The notes beneath the pieces are model-generated. The model searched no databases, had not been told where the DNA came from, and saw only the letters and a program-made list of their open reading frames with translations. A stretch of 19,916 nucleotides of DNA from SIG710 sp045605745 (GTDB taxonomy: Bacteria; Bacillota; Clostridia; Oscillospirales; CAG-272): contig JAZUQN010000122.1 in the NCBI GenBank assembly GCA_045605745.1, positions 1-19,916 on the forward strand, read 5' to 3'. Shown here piece after piece: positions 7,480 to 15,750 of the stretch; position 1 is the first letter of the stretch, and each line of letters starts with the position of its first letter. The translations under genes and the position numbers were made by a program.

Positions 7480-7631
7480 GTTTTTTTAATTTTTTCTACT
7501 ATTTTCACAAATAGAAGCCCGATTTTTGGTAAAAATATCAAATTATTATATTAACTTTGTTACCGCAAAGCATCCTTGAAAGCAAAAGCACACACTTCTA
7601 CTTTTTCTTTTTAAAAAAATTCAAAAACCCC

Positions 7632-7660
7632 TTGCAAAATGAAAAAAAGTGTGGTATAAT
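7632..7660 (+). promoter_or_regulatory. Promoter of the rimP-nusA-infB operon
   Basis: TTGCAA (7632-7637), a 17-nt spacer ending GTGTGG, and consensus TATAAT (7655-7660), which makes an extended -10 site. It is the only clear promoter for the operon, and the leader to rimP is about 80 nt. Confidence 0.85.
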
Positions 7661-7680
7661 ACATAAAGTAACATGATTTA

Positions 7681-7708
7681 TTGAGAGTGGGCGTAAGTCC
7701 ACTCTCAA
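7681..7708 (+). promoter_or_regulatory. rimP operon leader hairpin
   Basis: A perfect 10-bp stem, TTGAGAGTGG (7681-7690) and CCACTCTCAA (7699-7708), has an 8-nt loop and lies about 15 nt into the predicted transcript. It is followed by TTTGTTGTG and a T6 run at 7722-7727, so it could act as a weak terminator or attenuator, or only protect the 5' end. A GAGAGTGG hairpin ahead of rimP is something I remember from other Firmicutes. An autoregulatory link to NusA would be inference. Confidence 0.6.
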
Positions 7709-7746
7709 TTTGTTGTGTAGATTTTTTGAAAGGATTATAGTTTAAA

Positions 7747-8229
7747 ATGGCGAAAAAAGGCGGAAATGTGGTAACGGCTGTCCGTGCCATTGCAGAGCCC
7801 CTGGCAGAAAGTCTCGGTTATTTCATCTGGGATGTTGAATATGTCAGAGAAGGTGCTCAGTGGGTTCTCAGAATCACTATCGACAGCGAAGATGGCATCG
7901 ATATAAACGACTGTGAAAAAATGCACAGGGCGATCGATCCGCTTCTTGACGAAGAAGACCCGATAGAAGATGCTTATAATCTTGAGGTAAGCTCGCCCGG
8001 TATCGAACGAGATCTGAAAAACGATATGCAGATTGAGGCCTGTGAGGGTTGGGATGTAGAGATCAAGCTCTATGCACCAATGGATGGCTCAAAGCTTTAT
8101 CGTGGAATCCTTTTGGGTCTTACAGAAGAGGGCAATATAGCAATCAAAACCGAGGGTTCCGAGAATCCCCAAACCTTCAAACGCACCGAGATTGCAAAGA
8201 TAAACACCTTTTTTGATTTTGACGCATAA
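7747..8229 (+). CDS. rimP: Ribosome maturation factor RimP
   Basis: RimP assists late assembly of the 30S subunit in the cytoplasm. The 160-residue product has the usual two-domain layout. The N-terminal alpha/beta domain spans about 1-85, with LGYFIWDVEYVREGAQWVL, IDSEDGIDINDCEKMHRAI and the signature YNLEVSSPGIER-DL. The SH3-like C-terminal domain spans about 86-158. The ribosome binding site GAAAGGA (7728-7734) is 12 nt from the ATG, slightly long. It is the first gene of the operon and is followed 36 nt later by nusA, the standard order in Firmicutes. Confidence 0.95.
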   Translation: MAKKGGNVVTAVRAIAEPLAESLGYFIWDVEYVREGAQWVLRITIDSEDGIDINDCEKMHRAIDPLLDEEDPIEDAYNLEVSSPGIERDLKNDMQIEACEGWDVEIKLYAPMDGSKLYRGILLGLTEEGNIAIKTEGSENPQTFKRTEIAKINTFFDFDA

Positions 8230-8265
8230 TGAATTTTAACATATAATAATTGAAAGGAAAGAAAA

Positions 8266-9291
8266 ATGAATCAGGAATTTTTCACCGCTCTCGAACTGCT
8301 TGAAAAGGAAAAAGGAATACCTAAGGAGTATATGTTCGAAAAAATTGAAGCCGCCCTTGTTGCGGCTTATAAAAAGGAACACGGCAACAATATAAATGTA
8401 AGAGTTGTTATCGATCCTCAGAAAAAGGATGTTAAGGTTTATCAGCAGAAGACCGTTGTTGAGGTTGTTGAAAACCCGGTTGCGGAAATTTCTCTTGAGG
8501 ATGCAAAGCTCCTCTCAAAGCGAAATGTTCTTGGAAAGGTGCTTGAAACCGAGCTTAAAACAAAGAATTTCCGCCGTCTCAGCGCAGGCGCCGCAAAGTC
8601 GGTTATCATCCAGGGCATACGCGAGGCCGAAAGAAGAGCTATGCAGGAGGCTTATGAGAATAAGCGTGAGGAGATCATAACCGCAACCGTCAGCAAGATA
8701 GACCCGGAAAACGGCAACGCAGTTATCGACACCGATACAAGCACAGCCGTTCTTTTAAGGAGCGAGCAGATCCCGGGCGAGGTGCTTCGTGTTGGAGATA
8801 AGATAAAGGTTTTCGTAACAGAGGTAAGCAAGGAAAGCAGAGGCCCGCTTGTAACTCTTTCCCGTTCACACTCAGGCCTTGTCCGCCGTATGTTTGAGCT
8901 TGAGGTTCCCGAAATTCAGGATGGCATAGTTATGGTCAAGGGCGTTGCAAGAGAAGCAGGCTCAAGAACCAAGATATCCGTTTGGTCAAGAGACGAGGAT
9001 GTCGAAGCAGTCGGCGCCTGCATAGGTAATAAGGGCATGAGAATTGCTGCGGTGGTCGATGAGCTAAAAGGCGAGAAGATCGACATCATAGAATACAGCG
9101 AGGTGCCCGAAGAATATATAAAGGCAGCGCTCTCTCCTGCAACAGTCCTCTCTGTAACTCTTGATGGCGAGCGCAGCTGCAAAGTTACAGTAGCTCCCGA
9201 TCAGCTTTCTCTTGCTATCGGCAAAGAAGGACAGAATGCCCGCTTAGCTGCAAGACTTACAGGATTTAAGATCGATATAAAGGCTGAATAA
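8266..9291 (+). CDS. nusA: Transcription termination/antitermination factor NusA
   Basis: NusA binds RNA polymerase and nascent RNA and controls pausing, termination and antitermination. The 341-residue protein is a short Firmicutes form with no C-terminal acidic repeats. It has an N-terminal polymerase-binding domain (1-130), an S1 domain (about 136-200), KH1 with GACIGNKGMRI (250-260) and KH2 with APDQLSLAIGKEGQNARLAARLTG (310-333). KH1 carries EAVGACIG where many homologues have DPVGACVG, a mild variation. An AAAGGAAAG site lies just upstream of the ATG. The gene sits in the rimP operon and may feed back on it through the leader hairpin (inference). Confidence 0.97.
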   Translation: MNQEFFTALELLEKEKGIPKEYMFEKIEAALVAAYKKEHGNNINVRVVIDPQKKDVKVYQQKTVVEVVENPVAEISLEDAKLLSKRNVLGKVLETELKTKNFRRLSAGAAKSVIIQGIREAERRAMQEAYENKREEIITATVSKIDPENGNAVIDTDTSTAVLLRSEQIPGEVLRVGDKIKVFVTEVSKESRGPLVTLSRSHSGLVRRMFELEVPEIQDGIVMVKGVAREAGSRTKISVWSRDEDVEAVGACIGNKGMRIAAVVDELKGEKIDIIEYSEVPEEYIKAALSPATVLSVTLDGERSCKVTVAPDQLSLAIGKEGQNARLAARLTGFKIDIKAE

Positions 9292-9322
9292 TTCACCGAA
9301 AACGGTTTGGAGGTGTGTTTCG

Positions 9323-9613
9323 TTGGCAGAAAAAAATGAGAATATCTCAAAAAAGAAACAGCCCCAGCGCCAGTGCATGGGCTGCAACGAAAAAAAGAGC
9401 AAAAAAGAGCTTATCAGAATCGTCAGAACTCCAGAAGGCAATGTTGAACTCGACTTTACAGGTAAAAAATCAGGCAGAGGTGCTTATCTTTGCCACAGCG
9501 TTTCCTGCCTGAAAAAAGTGAGAAAATCCGGCAGAGTCTCAAGAGTGCTTGAGTGCAGCATCAGCGATGAGCTTTGGGCTCAGCTTGAGGAGGAGCTTTC
9601 TCTTGACAACTGA
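9323..9613 (+). CDS. ylxR: YlxR family protein (RNase P modulator RnpM)
   Basis: A small basic RNA-binding protein of 96 residues; B. subtilis YlxR has been renamed RnpM for its effect on RNase P. The family signatures are QRQCMGCNEKKSKKELIRIV near residue 14 and GKKSGRGAYLCHSVSCL near residue 50. The start is TTG at 9323: GGAGG (9309-9313) lies 9 nt upstream and no in-frame ATG exists near it. Its 3' end overlaps ylxQ by 11 bases, which suggests translational coupling. The position between nusA and the L7Ae-like gene is conserved in Firmicutes. Confidence 0.93.
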   Translation: MAEKNENISKKKQPQRQCMGCNEKKSKKELIRIVRTPEGNVELDFTGKKSGRGAYLCHSVSCLKKVRKSGRVSRVLECSISDELWAQLEEELSLDN

Positions 9614-9965
9614 AAAGAATATGGGAACAACTCCAAAGACAAAACTCAAAATGACCATTGGTCTTGCCGCCAAAGCAGGAAAGACCGTATTTGGAACACC
9701 CCTTATATGTGAGTCACTGAGAGCTAAGGGCGCAAAAAAATGTACGCTTGTGCTTGAAGGAGCAGACAGCTCTGAAAATACTCACAAAAAGCTTTCGGAT
9801 AAATGTGCGTTTTATGACGCAGCGCTTGTCAGATTGCCCATAACAATGTCGGAGCTTTCCGATGCTGTCGGAAAACGGTCAACTATTGCCGCAGTTGGCA
9901 TAACAGACGAGGGGCTGGCAAAGGCTATTATGAAAAAGCTTGAAGATTTACCGTCGCAAATGTGA
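9603..9965 (+). CDS. ylxQ: L7Ae/YlxQ family ribosomal-type RNA-binding protein
   Basis: A 120-residue L7Ae/L30e-fold protein, probably binding kink-turn RNA on the ribosome or RNase P. Visible features are IGLAAKAGKTVFGTPLICESL, the conserved start of YlxQ proteins, and the later CTLVLEGADSSENTHKKL and AAVGITDEGLAKAI. I place the start at TTG 9603, which has GGAGG (9589-9593) 9 nt upstream and overlaps the end of ylxR. The frame is open further upstream (to an ATG at 9549), but that part has no homology-like content. An ATG at 9621 is a less likely alternative. Compared with L7Ae the protein has a longer N-terminal lead, typical of the bacterial version. Confidence 0.88.
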   Translation: MTTEKNMGTTPKTKLKMTIGLAAKAGKTVFGTPLICESLRAKGAKKCTLVLEGADSSENTHKKLSDKCAFYDAALVRLPITMSELSDAVGKRSTIAAVGITDEGLAKAIMKKLEDLPSQM

Positions 9966-10040
9966 CGTTTCGGATATACAGAGAATTATTCATCAAAAGG
10001 AAAGGGAGTTTCATCTCAGGGTGAAACAAGGATTTATTAT

Positions 10041-12872
10041 ATGGCATCAAACACCCAGTATCAGTTCAAGGTAAACCAGCTTGCAAAGGATCTCGGTATT
10101 AAAGGCAAGGATATCACAGATCTCCTCGGCGAAAAGGGATTTGAGGTGAAAAGCCAGACAACGCTTGAAGCGGTTGAATTTGGCTTATTTCTGGATACGC
10201 TTACAAAGGCAAATCAGATAGATAATATCGATGATTATATCGATGGAGTTACCTATATTCCCTCAAAGAAAAAAGCCGAAAAGGCAGAGAAGCCAGAAAA
10301 AGCTACAGAAGCAAAAGAAATAAAAGAAGAAGCTCCAAAGGCCAATGAGCAAAAGCCTGAAATCAAGGCTGAAGAAAAGAAGCCTGAGATCAAGAGCGAA
10401 GATAAGCCCGAGGCGAAAGCAGAACCAAAGACTGAAATAAAAGCTGAGCCCAAAGCTGAAGTAAAAGCAAAACCAAAGGCTGAGGAAAAGGATAACCCAA
10501 AAACAGAAAAGTCTCAGACCGCATCACAGCCACAAAAACAGGAAGGCAGTCGCAAGTCCGACCGTCCTCAGACAATACAGCAGCCCCAGAAGCCATATGG
10601 CGATAGATTCCAAGGACAGAAGCCTTATGGCGACAAGCCCCAAGGCGAGCGTTTTGGTGATCGAAAGCCTTATGGTGACAGACCTCAGGGTCAAAATGCC
10701 GATCAGAGTCAAAAACCTTATGGCGACAGATCTCAGAGCGACCGTTTTGGCTCGGATCGCAAAGGCGGATTTGATAAAAACAAGGGTCAGCAGAGAGGCG
10801 GCAATCAGAGATTCAACCAGAATCCCGGCGAGGACTATATTCCATCAGCTCCAAAGCCTAAGTTCCAGCCTCAGGCAATAGTCAGAGGTCAAACTCCTAA
10901 GGGAACGGTAAATCAACCCAGTCAGAGGGGTGCAACAAGAGTTGTTGATACAAGATCCAGCACCGTTGACCTTTCAAAATACGATGAAAGACTTGAAAAC
11001 TTTGTGACAGATTCTCATAATATGCGCGGTGAAAAGCAGAAGCTGAAAAAGCAGAACAACCGTGACCCTTATCGCAAGAATAAGGAAGAATTTGTTAAAA
11101 AGCCCCAGCAGCCTGTAAAGAAGAAACCCCTTGAGATCACTATTCCCGATGAGATCTCTGTCGGCGAGCTTGCTTCGCGCCTAAAGGTGGTTGCAGGTGA
11201 GGTTATTAAAAAGCTTATGATGATGGGAGTTATGGCAACCGTCAATCAAATCATTGATTATGACACCGCATATCTGGTTGCAGATGAGCTTGGAGCCATC
11301 GCAACAAAAGAAGTTGTGGTTACTATCGAGGAAAAGCTGTTTGACGAAACAGAGGATAGCGAGGAAAGCCTTTCTCTCCGAGCACCGGTTGTGTGCGTAA
11401 TGGGTCACGTTGACCACGGTAAAACCTCTATTCTTGATGCTATCAGAAATACGAATGTTACAACAGGCGAGGCAGGCGGTATTACACAGCATATCGGTGC
11501 TTACCGTGTTGAAGTTGATGGCAAGCCTATAACCTTCCTTGACACTCCCGGTCACGAAGCCTTCACAGCAATGCGTGCAAGAGGAGCAATGGCAACCGAT
11601 ATCGCTATTCTCGTTGTTGCTGCAGATGACGGAATCATGCCACAGACTATCGAGGCAATAAACCATGCAAAGGCAGCCGGCGTTGACATTATAGTTGCAA
11701 TCAACAAAATGGATAAGCCTACAGCCAACCCCGATGCAATCAAGCAAGAGCTCACAGCATATGATCTCGTTCCCGAAGAATGGGGCGGCGATGTAATCTG
11801 CGTTCCCGTCTCAGCTCTTACAAGGCAGGGTATTGATGACCTTCTCGAAAATGTACTTCTTGTTGCAGAGGTTAAGGAGCTTAAGGCTAATCCAAACCGC
11901 CGTGCAAAGGGTATCGTTATCGAGGCAAGACTTGATAAGGGCAGAGGCCCTGTTGCAACAGTGCTTGTGCAAAACGGTACTCTCCATCAGGGTGACATCG
12001 TTATCGCAGGCAGTGCAGTTGGTCACGTGCGCCTTATGACAGACCATAACGGCAAAACTCTTAAGAGTGCTGCTCCTTCAGTTCCCGTTGAGATCATCGG
12101 TCTTGCAGAGGTTCCCTCTGCAGGTGATGAATTCCAGGCAGTTGAGGACGAAAGAATGGCAAGAACACTTGCCGATCAGCGCAAGGATAAGGCTAAAGAG
12201 GAAATTTTCAAGGCAAATGCAAGAGCTAACCTCAACGATCTCTTTGCTCAGATCGCAGAAGGCGTTAAGGATCTTAATATAATCGTTAAGGCAGATGTAG
12301 GCGGTTCTGTTGAGGCGGTTCGCGCTTCTCTTGAAAAGATTTCAAATGAAGAGGTTAAGGTTAAGGTCATCCATGCAGCAACCGGCGGTATCACAGAGGG
12401 TGACGTTATGCTTGCGGCAGCTTCAAATGCTATCATTGTCGGCTTTAATGTTCGCCCGGATAAGATGGCTCTTGACAGCGCAGAAAGACAAAATGTTGAT
12501 GTTCGCACATACCGTGTTATCTACGATTGCATTGAAGAGATCACTGCCGCAATGAAGGGTATGCTTGCTCCAAAATATAAAGAGGTTATTCTCGGACACG
12601 CTGAGGTTCGTCAAACCATCCATGTTCCAAATGTGGGCACTATTGCAGGTTCCTATATCCAAGATGGTAAGGTAACTCGCCAGTCTCAAATACGAGTTGT
12701 TCGCGACGGTGTAGTTATATTTGAGGATAAGATCTCCTCTCTCAAGAGATTTAAGGACGACGCAAAAGAGGTTGCAAGCGGTTATGAATGCGGCGTTGGT
12801 CTTGACAGATTTAATGATATCAAGGTGGGCGACATTCTTGAGGCCTATATTATGGAAGAGATAGAACGCTGA
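10041..12872 (+). CDS. infB: Translation initiation factor IF-2
   Basis: IF-2 is the GTPase that brings fMet-tRNA to the 30S subunit and joins the 50S. The 943-residue protein has an N-terminal IF2_N module (about 6-55) and a very long disordered segment (about 74-360). A second IF2_N module follows (about 364-415, TIPDEISVGELASRLKVV). The G domain has G1 GHVDHGKT (455-462), G3 DTPGHEAF and G4 NKMDKP, followed by domains II-IV with GTVNQ/GTIAGSYIQDGKVTR-type ends. The disordered part has two blocks: Lys/Glu/Ala/Pro repeats (74-158), then a Gln/Gly/Arg/Asp block with four KPYGD[R/K] units (184-229). AAGGA lies 8 nt before the ATG. It is downstream of ylxQ after 75 nt. Catalytic motifs are all intact. 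Confidence 0.97.
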   Translation: MASNTQYQFKVNQLAKDLGIKGKDITDLLGEKGFEVKSQTTLEAVEFGLFLDTLTKANQIDNIDDYIDGVTYIPSKKKAEKAEKPEKATEAKEIKEEAPKANEQKPEIKAEEKKPEIKSEDKPEAKAEPKTEIKAEPKAEVKAKPKAEEKDNPKTEKSQTASQPQKQEGSRKSDRPQTIQQPQKPYGDRFQGQKPYGDKPQGERFGDRKPYGDRPQGQNADQSQKPYGDRSQSDRFGSDRKGGFDKNKGQQRGGNQRFNQNPGEDYIPSAPKPKFQPQAIVRGQTPKGTVNQPSQRGATRVVDTRSSTVDLSKYDERLENFVTDSHNMRGEKQKLKKQNNRDPYRKNKEEFVKKPQQPVKKKPLEITIPDEISVGELASRLKVVAGEVIKKLMMMGVMATVNQIIDYDTAYLVADELGAIATKEVVVTIEEKLFDETEDSEESLSLRAPVVCVMGHVDHGKTSILDAIRNTNVTTGEAGGITQHIGAYRVEVDGKPITFLDTPGHEAFTAMRARGAMATDIAILVVAADDGIMPQTIEAINHAKAAGVDIIVAINKMDKPTANPDAIKQELTAYDLVPEEWGGDVICVPVSALTRQGIDDLLENVLLVAEVKELKANPNRRAKGIVIEARLDKGRGPVATVLVQNGTLHQGDIVIAGSAVGHVRLMTDHNGKTLKSAAPSVPVEIIGLAEVPSAGDEFQAVEDERMARTLADQRKDKAKEEIFKANARANLNDLFAQIAEGVKDLNIIVKADVGGSVEAVRASLEKISNEEVKVKVIHAATGGITEGDVMLAAASNAIIVGFNVRPDKMALDSAERQNVDVRTYRVIYDCIEEITAAMKGMLAPKYKEVILGHAEVRQTIHVPNVGTIAGSYIQDGKVTRQSQIRVVRDGVVIFEDKISSLKRFKDDAKEVASGYECGVGLDRFNDIKVGDILEAYIMEEIER

Positions 12873-12887
12873 ACGGAGTGAACTGCT

Positions 12888-13337
12888 TTGAAATTTGAAA
12901 AATCCTGCGGAGCCATAGTGCTCCGCAGAGACAGAAAAAATCCAAATCGCCTTTTTCTTTTGGTTATTCGTCAGTTTCGCGGCGGCCCGGTCTCCTTTCC
13001 CAAGGGTCATGTTGAAGAGGGGGAGACCGAGCGTCAAACTGCCGAAAGAGAGGTTTTTGAAGAAACTGCGGTCAGGATAAAAATCAATTGCGATTTTAGG
13101 GAAAAAATAACATACAGCCCTACAAAAGGTGTGCTAAAGGATGTGGTATACTTTCTTGCATACACATCTCGCTATTATCTCCGTCCAAGACGGGGAGAGA
13201 TAGCAGAAGCCTTTTGGGTGGAGCTTTCAAGGGCAAAGGAAATGCTCGATCATGCAAACGATCGCTATGTGCTTGAAAAAGCTCTCGTTTATATAGAAAA
13301 TGAAAAATGTGTGGCGTCATCCCATAAAAATTTATAA
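12888..13337 (+). CDS. Nudix hydrolase (bis-nucleotide/MutT-like)
   Basis: A 149-residue pyrophosphohydrolase of the Nudix superfamily. The Nudix box is complete at residues 40-62: G-HVEEG-E-TERQTAE-REVFEETAV, with Ala instead of the usual Gly in the EExGU part. The preceding VSFPKGH and the small size recall diadenosine-tetraphosphate hydrolases, but the substrate is not certain. The start is TTG at 12888, with GGAG (12875-12878) 9 nt upstream, inside the 15-nt gap after infB. It is therefore probably co-transcribed and perhaps partly coupled to infB. Confidence 0.9.
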   Translation: MKFEKSCGAIVLRRDRKNPNRLFLLVIRQFRGGPVSFPKGHVEEGETERQTAEREVFEETAVRIKINCDFREKITYSPTKGVLKDVVYFLAYTSRYYLRPRRGEIAEAFWVELSRAKEMLDHANDRYVLEKALVYIENEKCVASSHKNL

Positions 13338-13368
13338 CAATCTTATTTGAAAGCGTGTAAAAAACCAA

Positions 13369-14526
13369 ATGGTAGGCTCATATTATCCAAAACACACACA
13401 CCATAATCACCTGCATGATCTTCTCCATGTCATCGCAGACTTTGTGCGTAAAAATACAGTGTTTGTAATCGCTGTTTTTCTGGCAGCAGTGACCTGTGTC
13501 ATTGTTCCTCCAAATTCAGAATACATAAGCTATTTTGATTTCAAAACACTCGGCTGCCTTTTTGCAACCTTGGCAGTTATTTGCGCACTTAAAAATGTCA
13601 GATTTTTTACCAAGGTTGCTGAAAAGATAGTGACCTTTGCGGGCAATGCGCGCTCTGCCATATTTATGCTTATATGCATAACCTTTATCGGGTCAATGCT
13701 GATAGCAAACGACATGGCTCTGCTCACATTTCTGCCGCTGGGCTATTATCTTCTTAAAAGTACCGGCCAGGAAAAATATATGGCCTATACCTTTGTGCTT
13801 CAAAATATTGCGGCAAATCTTGGCGGTATGCTCACGCCCTTCGGAAATCCGCAAAACCTTTATATTTATGAAAAATACGGAATTGCAAACGGCGAATTTA
13901 TGAGAATAATGTTTCCGCCCTTTGCCCTTGCCGTCACATTAATATCACTTTGCTGTCTGCCTATAAAAAGCGACAAGCTCACCCTTAAAAGCCGGGATTT
14001 TGCCCCTCTTCCAAAGGTAAAGACATTAATATATATAGGGCTTTTTGCATTTTCTATTCTTATGGTATTTAGGGTAGTTCCCTACCTGTCGGGACTTGCT
14101 TTGATTCCCTTTGCACTGTTACTCCTTGACCGCAAGGCACTAAGAGATGTAGATTATATTTTGCTTTTAACGTTTGTGGCGTTTTTTATTTTTGCAGGCA
14201 ATATGTCGAAAATTGACGCAATAAGGGAATTTTTCTCCTTTCTGTTGGAAAAGAATACCCTTGTTTTCTCGGCACTCTCCTGCCAATTTATCAGCAATGT
14301 TCCCTCTGCCATACTTCTCTCTCAGTTTACCGATAATTATGCCGATTTGCTTGTGGGCGTCAACATTGGCGGAACCGGAACTCTTATTTCCTCTCTTGCA
14401 AGCCTTATCACATTTCGCGAATATGTTAATAGCGGAGGCTCTGCAAAAAAATATTTATTGATATTCTCTGCCCTAAATTTTACATTTCTCGGCATAATGC
14501 TCCTATTTTGTTCTTTTATAAAATAA
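13369..14526 (+). CDS. ArsB/citrate-type (ion transporter superfamily) membrane permease
   Basis: A 385-residue polytopic membrane protein with about ten hydrophobic segments. It shows the duplicated re-entrant motifs of the ion transporter superfamily. These are IANDMALLTFLPLG and ANLGGMLTPFGNPQNLYI in the first half, and QFISNVPSAILLSQFT and GVNIGGTGTLISSLASL in the second. These families (CitMHS, ArsB, NhaD, SLC13) carry organic or inorganic anions with sodium or protons; the substrate cannot be told. The N-terminus is odd: His-rich (YPKHTHHNHLHDLLH). The ATG at 13369 has only a weak GAAAG site 18 nt upstream, but no better in-frame start is visible. It lies 31 nt after the Nudix gene and may be read through from the infB operon. 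Confidence 0.82.
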   Translation: MVGSYYPKHTHHNHLHDLLHVIADFVRKNTVFVIAVFLAAVTCVIVPPNSEYISYFDFKTLGCLFATLAVICALKNVRFFTKVAEKIVTFAGNARSAIFMLICITFIGSMLIANDMALLTFLPLGYYLLKSTGQEKYMAYTFVLQNIAANLGGMLTPFGNPQNLYIYEKYGIANGEFMRIMFPPFALAVTLISLCCLPIKSDKLTLKSRDFAPLPKVKTLIYIGLFAFSILMVFRVVPYLSGLALIPFALLLLDRKALRDVDYILLLTFVAFFIFAGNMSKIDAIREFFSFLLEKNTLVFSALSCQFISNVPSAILLSQFTDNYADLLVGVNIGGTGTLISSLASLITFREYVNSGGSAKKYLLIFSALNFTFLGIMLLFCSFIK

Positions 14527-14605
14527 GAAATGGGGATTTTTTCATCGAGAAATGAAAAATATCAATAAATTTATATAAGAGATAACGGAAATAATACTAA
14601 ATGTG

Positions 14606-14634
14606 TTGATTTTTATTTCACAATGTATTAAAAT
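14606..14634 (+). promoter_or_regulatory. pfkA: pfkA promoter
   Basis: TTGATT (14606-14611), a 17-nt spacer and TAAAAT (14629-14634). An overlapping TATAAT at 14634-14639 would need a 22-nt spacer, so the first reading is preferred. Confidence 0.65.
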
Positions 14635-14679
14635 ATAATGTGATTTATTTGAATAAATGTTTCTTCGGAGGAAAAATAT

Positions 14680-15750
14680 ATGAAATTCAGAAAGATTGGC
14701 GTGCTTACCTCCGGTGGCGATGCTCCGGGTATGAACGCAAGCATTAGAGCGGTTGTTAGAACTGCCATCGAAAACGGTCTTGAAGTTGTAGGCATCCTTG
14801 GTGGCTACAGCGGTCTTATAAATGATAATGTCATTCCCCTAAGCGCTCGTGATGTTTCAAATTGTATTTCAAAGGGCGGTACCCTTCTTCTAACCGACCG
14901 TTGCGATGAATTTAAAACACCTGAGGGGATGGCAAAGGCAATAAAAACCTGCGAAAAGCACCACATTGACGCTATCGTTGCCATTGGCGGTGACGGAACC
15001 TTCCGAGGTGCAACCGACCTTACAAATCACGGCATACCCACCATCGGTATTACAGGTACTATAGATAACGATATCTCAGCAACCGACTATACAGTTGGCT
15101 TTGATACCGCTATGAACACTGTTATTGAAATGGTTGACCGCCTGCGTGATACAGGTGAATCTCATGCAAGATGTATGGTTACAGAGGTTATGGGGCGCCA
15201 CTGCGGCGAAATCGCACTTCTCACAGCCATTGCTTCGGGCGCTGTTGCAGTTGCAATTCCCGAGATAGATTTTGATGTTGAGGCTTGCATCAACAAGATG
15301 ATAGAGCTCAGAAAGGAAGGTAAGAGAAACTTCCAGATCATCGTCAGCGAAGGCGTTGGCGGCATCAAATCGGATTTTGGCGAGGAGCTGACCGAGATTA
15401 TTGAAGAAAGAACCGGTATTGAAACTCGTTTTAACAGACTTGGTCATGTTGTCAGAGGCGGTATTCCAACTCTGCGTGATCGTCTTGCAGCTTCAAGAAT
15501 GGGTGAAAAGGCTGTTGAGCTTCTGCTCTCAGGAAAGAGTAATCTGGTTGTCTGCGAAATAGATTCCGAGATAATTCCTGTTGACATCAATTATTCCTTT
15601 GCTCTCGATAAAATGTATAAGAAAAAGCTGAAGGATGGCGATCTTGATGCCTTCAGTGAAGAGCAAGTAAAGGAAATGCGTAATTTCTGCGCTCGTAAGG
15701 AAGCTTATGTAAGAGATCTATATAATCTTGCAAACGCCTTGGCAAAGTAA
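14680..15750 (+). CDS. pfkA: 6-phosphofructokinase (ATP-type)
   Basis: This enzyme phosphorylates fructose 6-phosphate to fructose 1,6-bisphosphate, the committed step of glycolysis. N-terminal GVLTSGGDAPGMNASIRAVV (7-26) is the nucleotide-binding start. IGGDGTFRGA (102-111) has Gly where PPi-dependent enzymes have Asp, and TGTIDNDI (125-132) has Gly where PPi enzymes have Lys. Both point to ATP as donor. Catalytic Asp129 and Asp131 are present, as are the MGRHCGEIAL and RLGHVVRGGIPTLRDRLAASRMG effector/substrate motifs. At 356 residues it is about 35 longer than the E. coli or Bacillus enzyme, mostly at the C-terminus. GGAGG (14667-14671) lies 8 nt from the ATG. It has its own promoter, but no clear terminator follows. 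Confidence 0.95.
   Translation: MKFRKIGVLTSGGDAPGMNASIRAVVRTAIENGLEVVGILGGYSGLINDNVIPLSARDVSNCISKGGTLLLTDRCDEFKTPEGMAKAIKTCEKHHIDAIVAIGGDGTFRGATDLTNHGIPTIGITGTIDNDISATDYTVGFDTAMNTVIEMVDRLRDTGESHARCMVTEVMGRHCGEIALLTAIASGAVAVAIPEIDFDVEACINKMIELRKEGKRNFQIIVSEGVGGIKSDFGEELTEIIEERTGIETRFNRLGHVVRGGIPTLRDRLAASRMGEKAVELLLSGKSNLVVCEIDSEIIPVDINYSFALDKMYKKKLKDGDLDAFSEEQVKEMRNFCARKEAYVRDLYNLANALAK

Larger units (their letters stand above)
7381..7746. other. Divergent intergenic region, surface protein / rimP
   Basis: This 366-base gap holds the minus-strand ribosome binding site and promoter of the surface protein (7384-7479) and the rimP promoter and leader hairpin (7632-7708). Between about 7480 and 7630 the sequence is A/T-rich, and I see no gene, repeat or convincing hairpin. 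Confidence 0.7.

Noticed and set aside
10008..10027. Small hairpin GTTTCA/TGAAAC between an AAGGAAAGGGAG tract and the infB start
   Set aside because: A 6-bp stem is common by chance. The AAGGA site right before the ATG is sufficient for initiation, so I do not call it regulatory.
10620..10740. The repeated KPYGD-encoding DNA in infB, considered as a CRISPR or tandem DNA repeat
   Set aside because: The units are short, in frame and degenerate at the DNA level. The repetition is explained by the protein low-complexity arm.
11181..11747. A 188-codon minus-strand ORF inside infB
   Set aside because: It is antisense to a fully conserved part of IF-2, is Cys/Asn-rich, and has no ribosome site or promoter, so it is a shadow frame.
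12423..13037. A 204-codon minus-strand ORF over the infB/Nudix junction
   Set aside because: It is antisense to two well-supported genes and has no recognisable domain.
14535..14560. Possible pfkA-upstream terminator TTTTTCAT...ATGAAAAA after the permease gene
   Set aside because: The stem is entirely A/T-rich, about 8 bp, and lacks a following T tract, so it is too weak to call.
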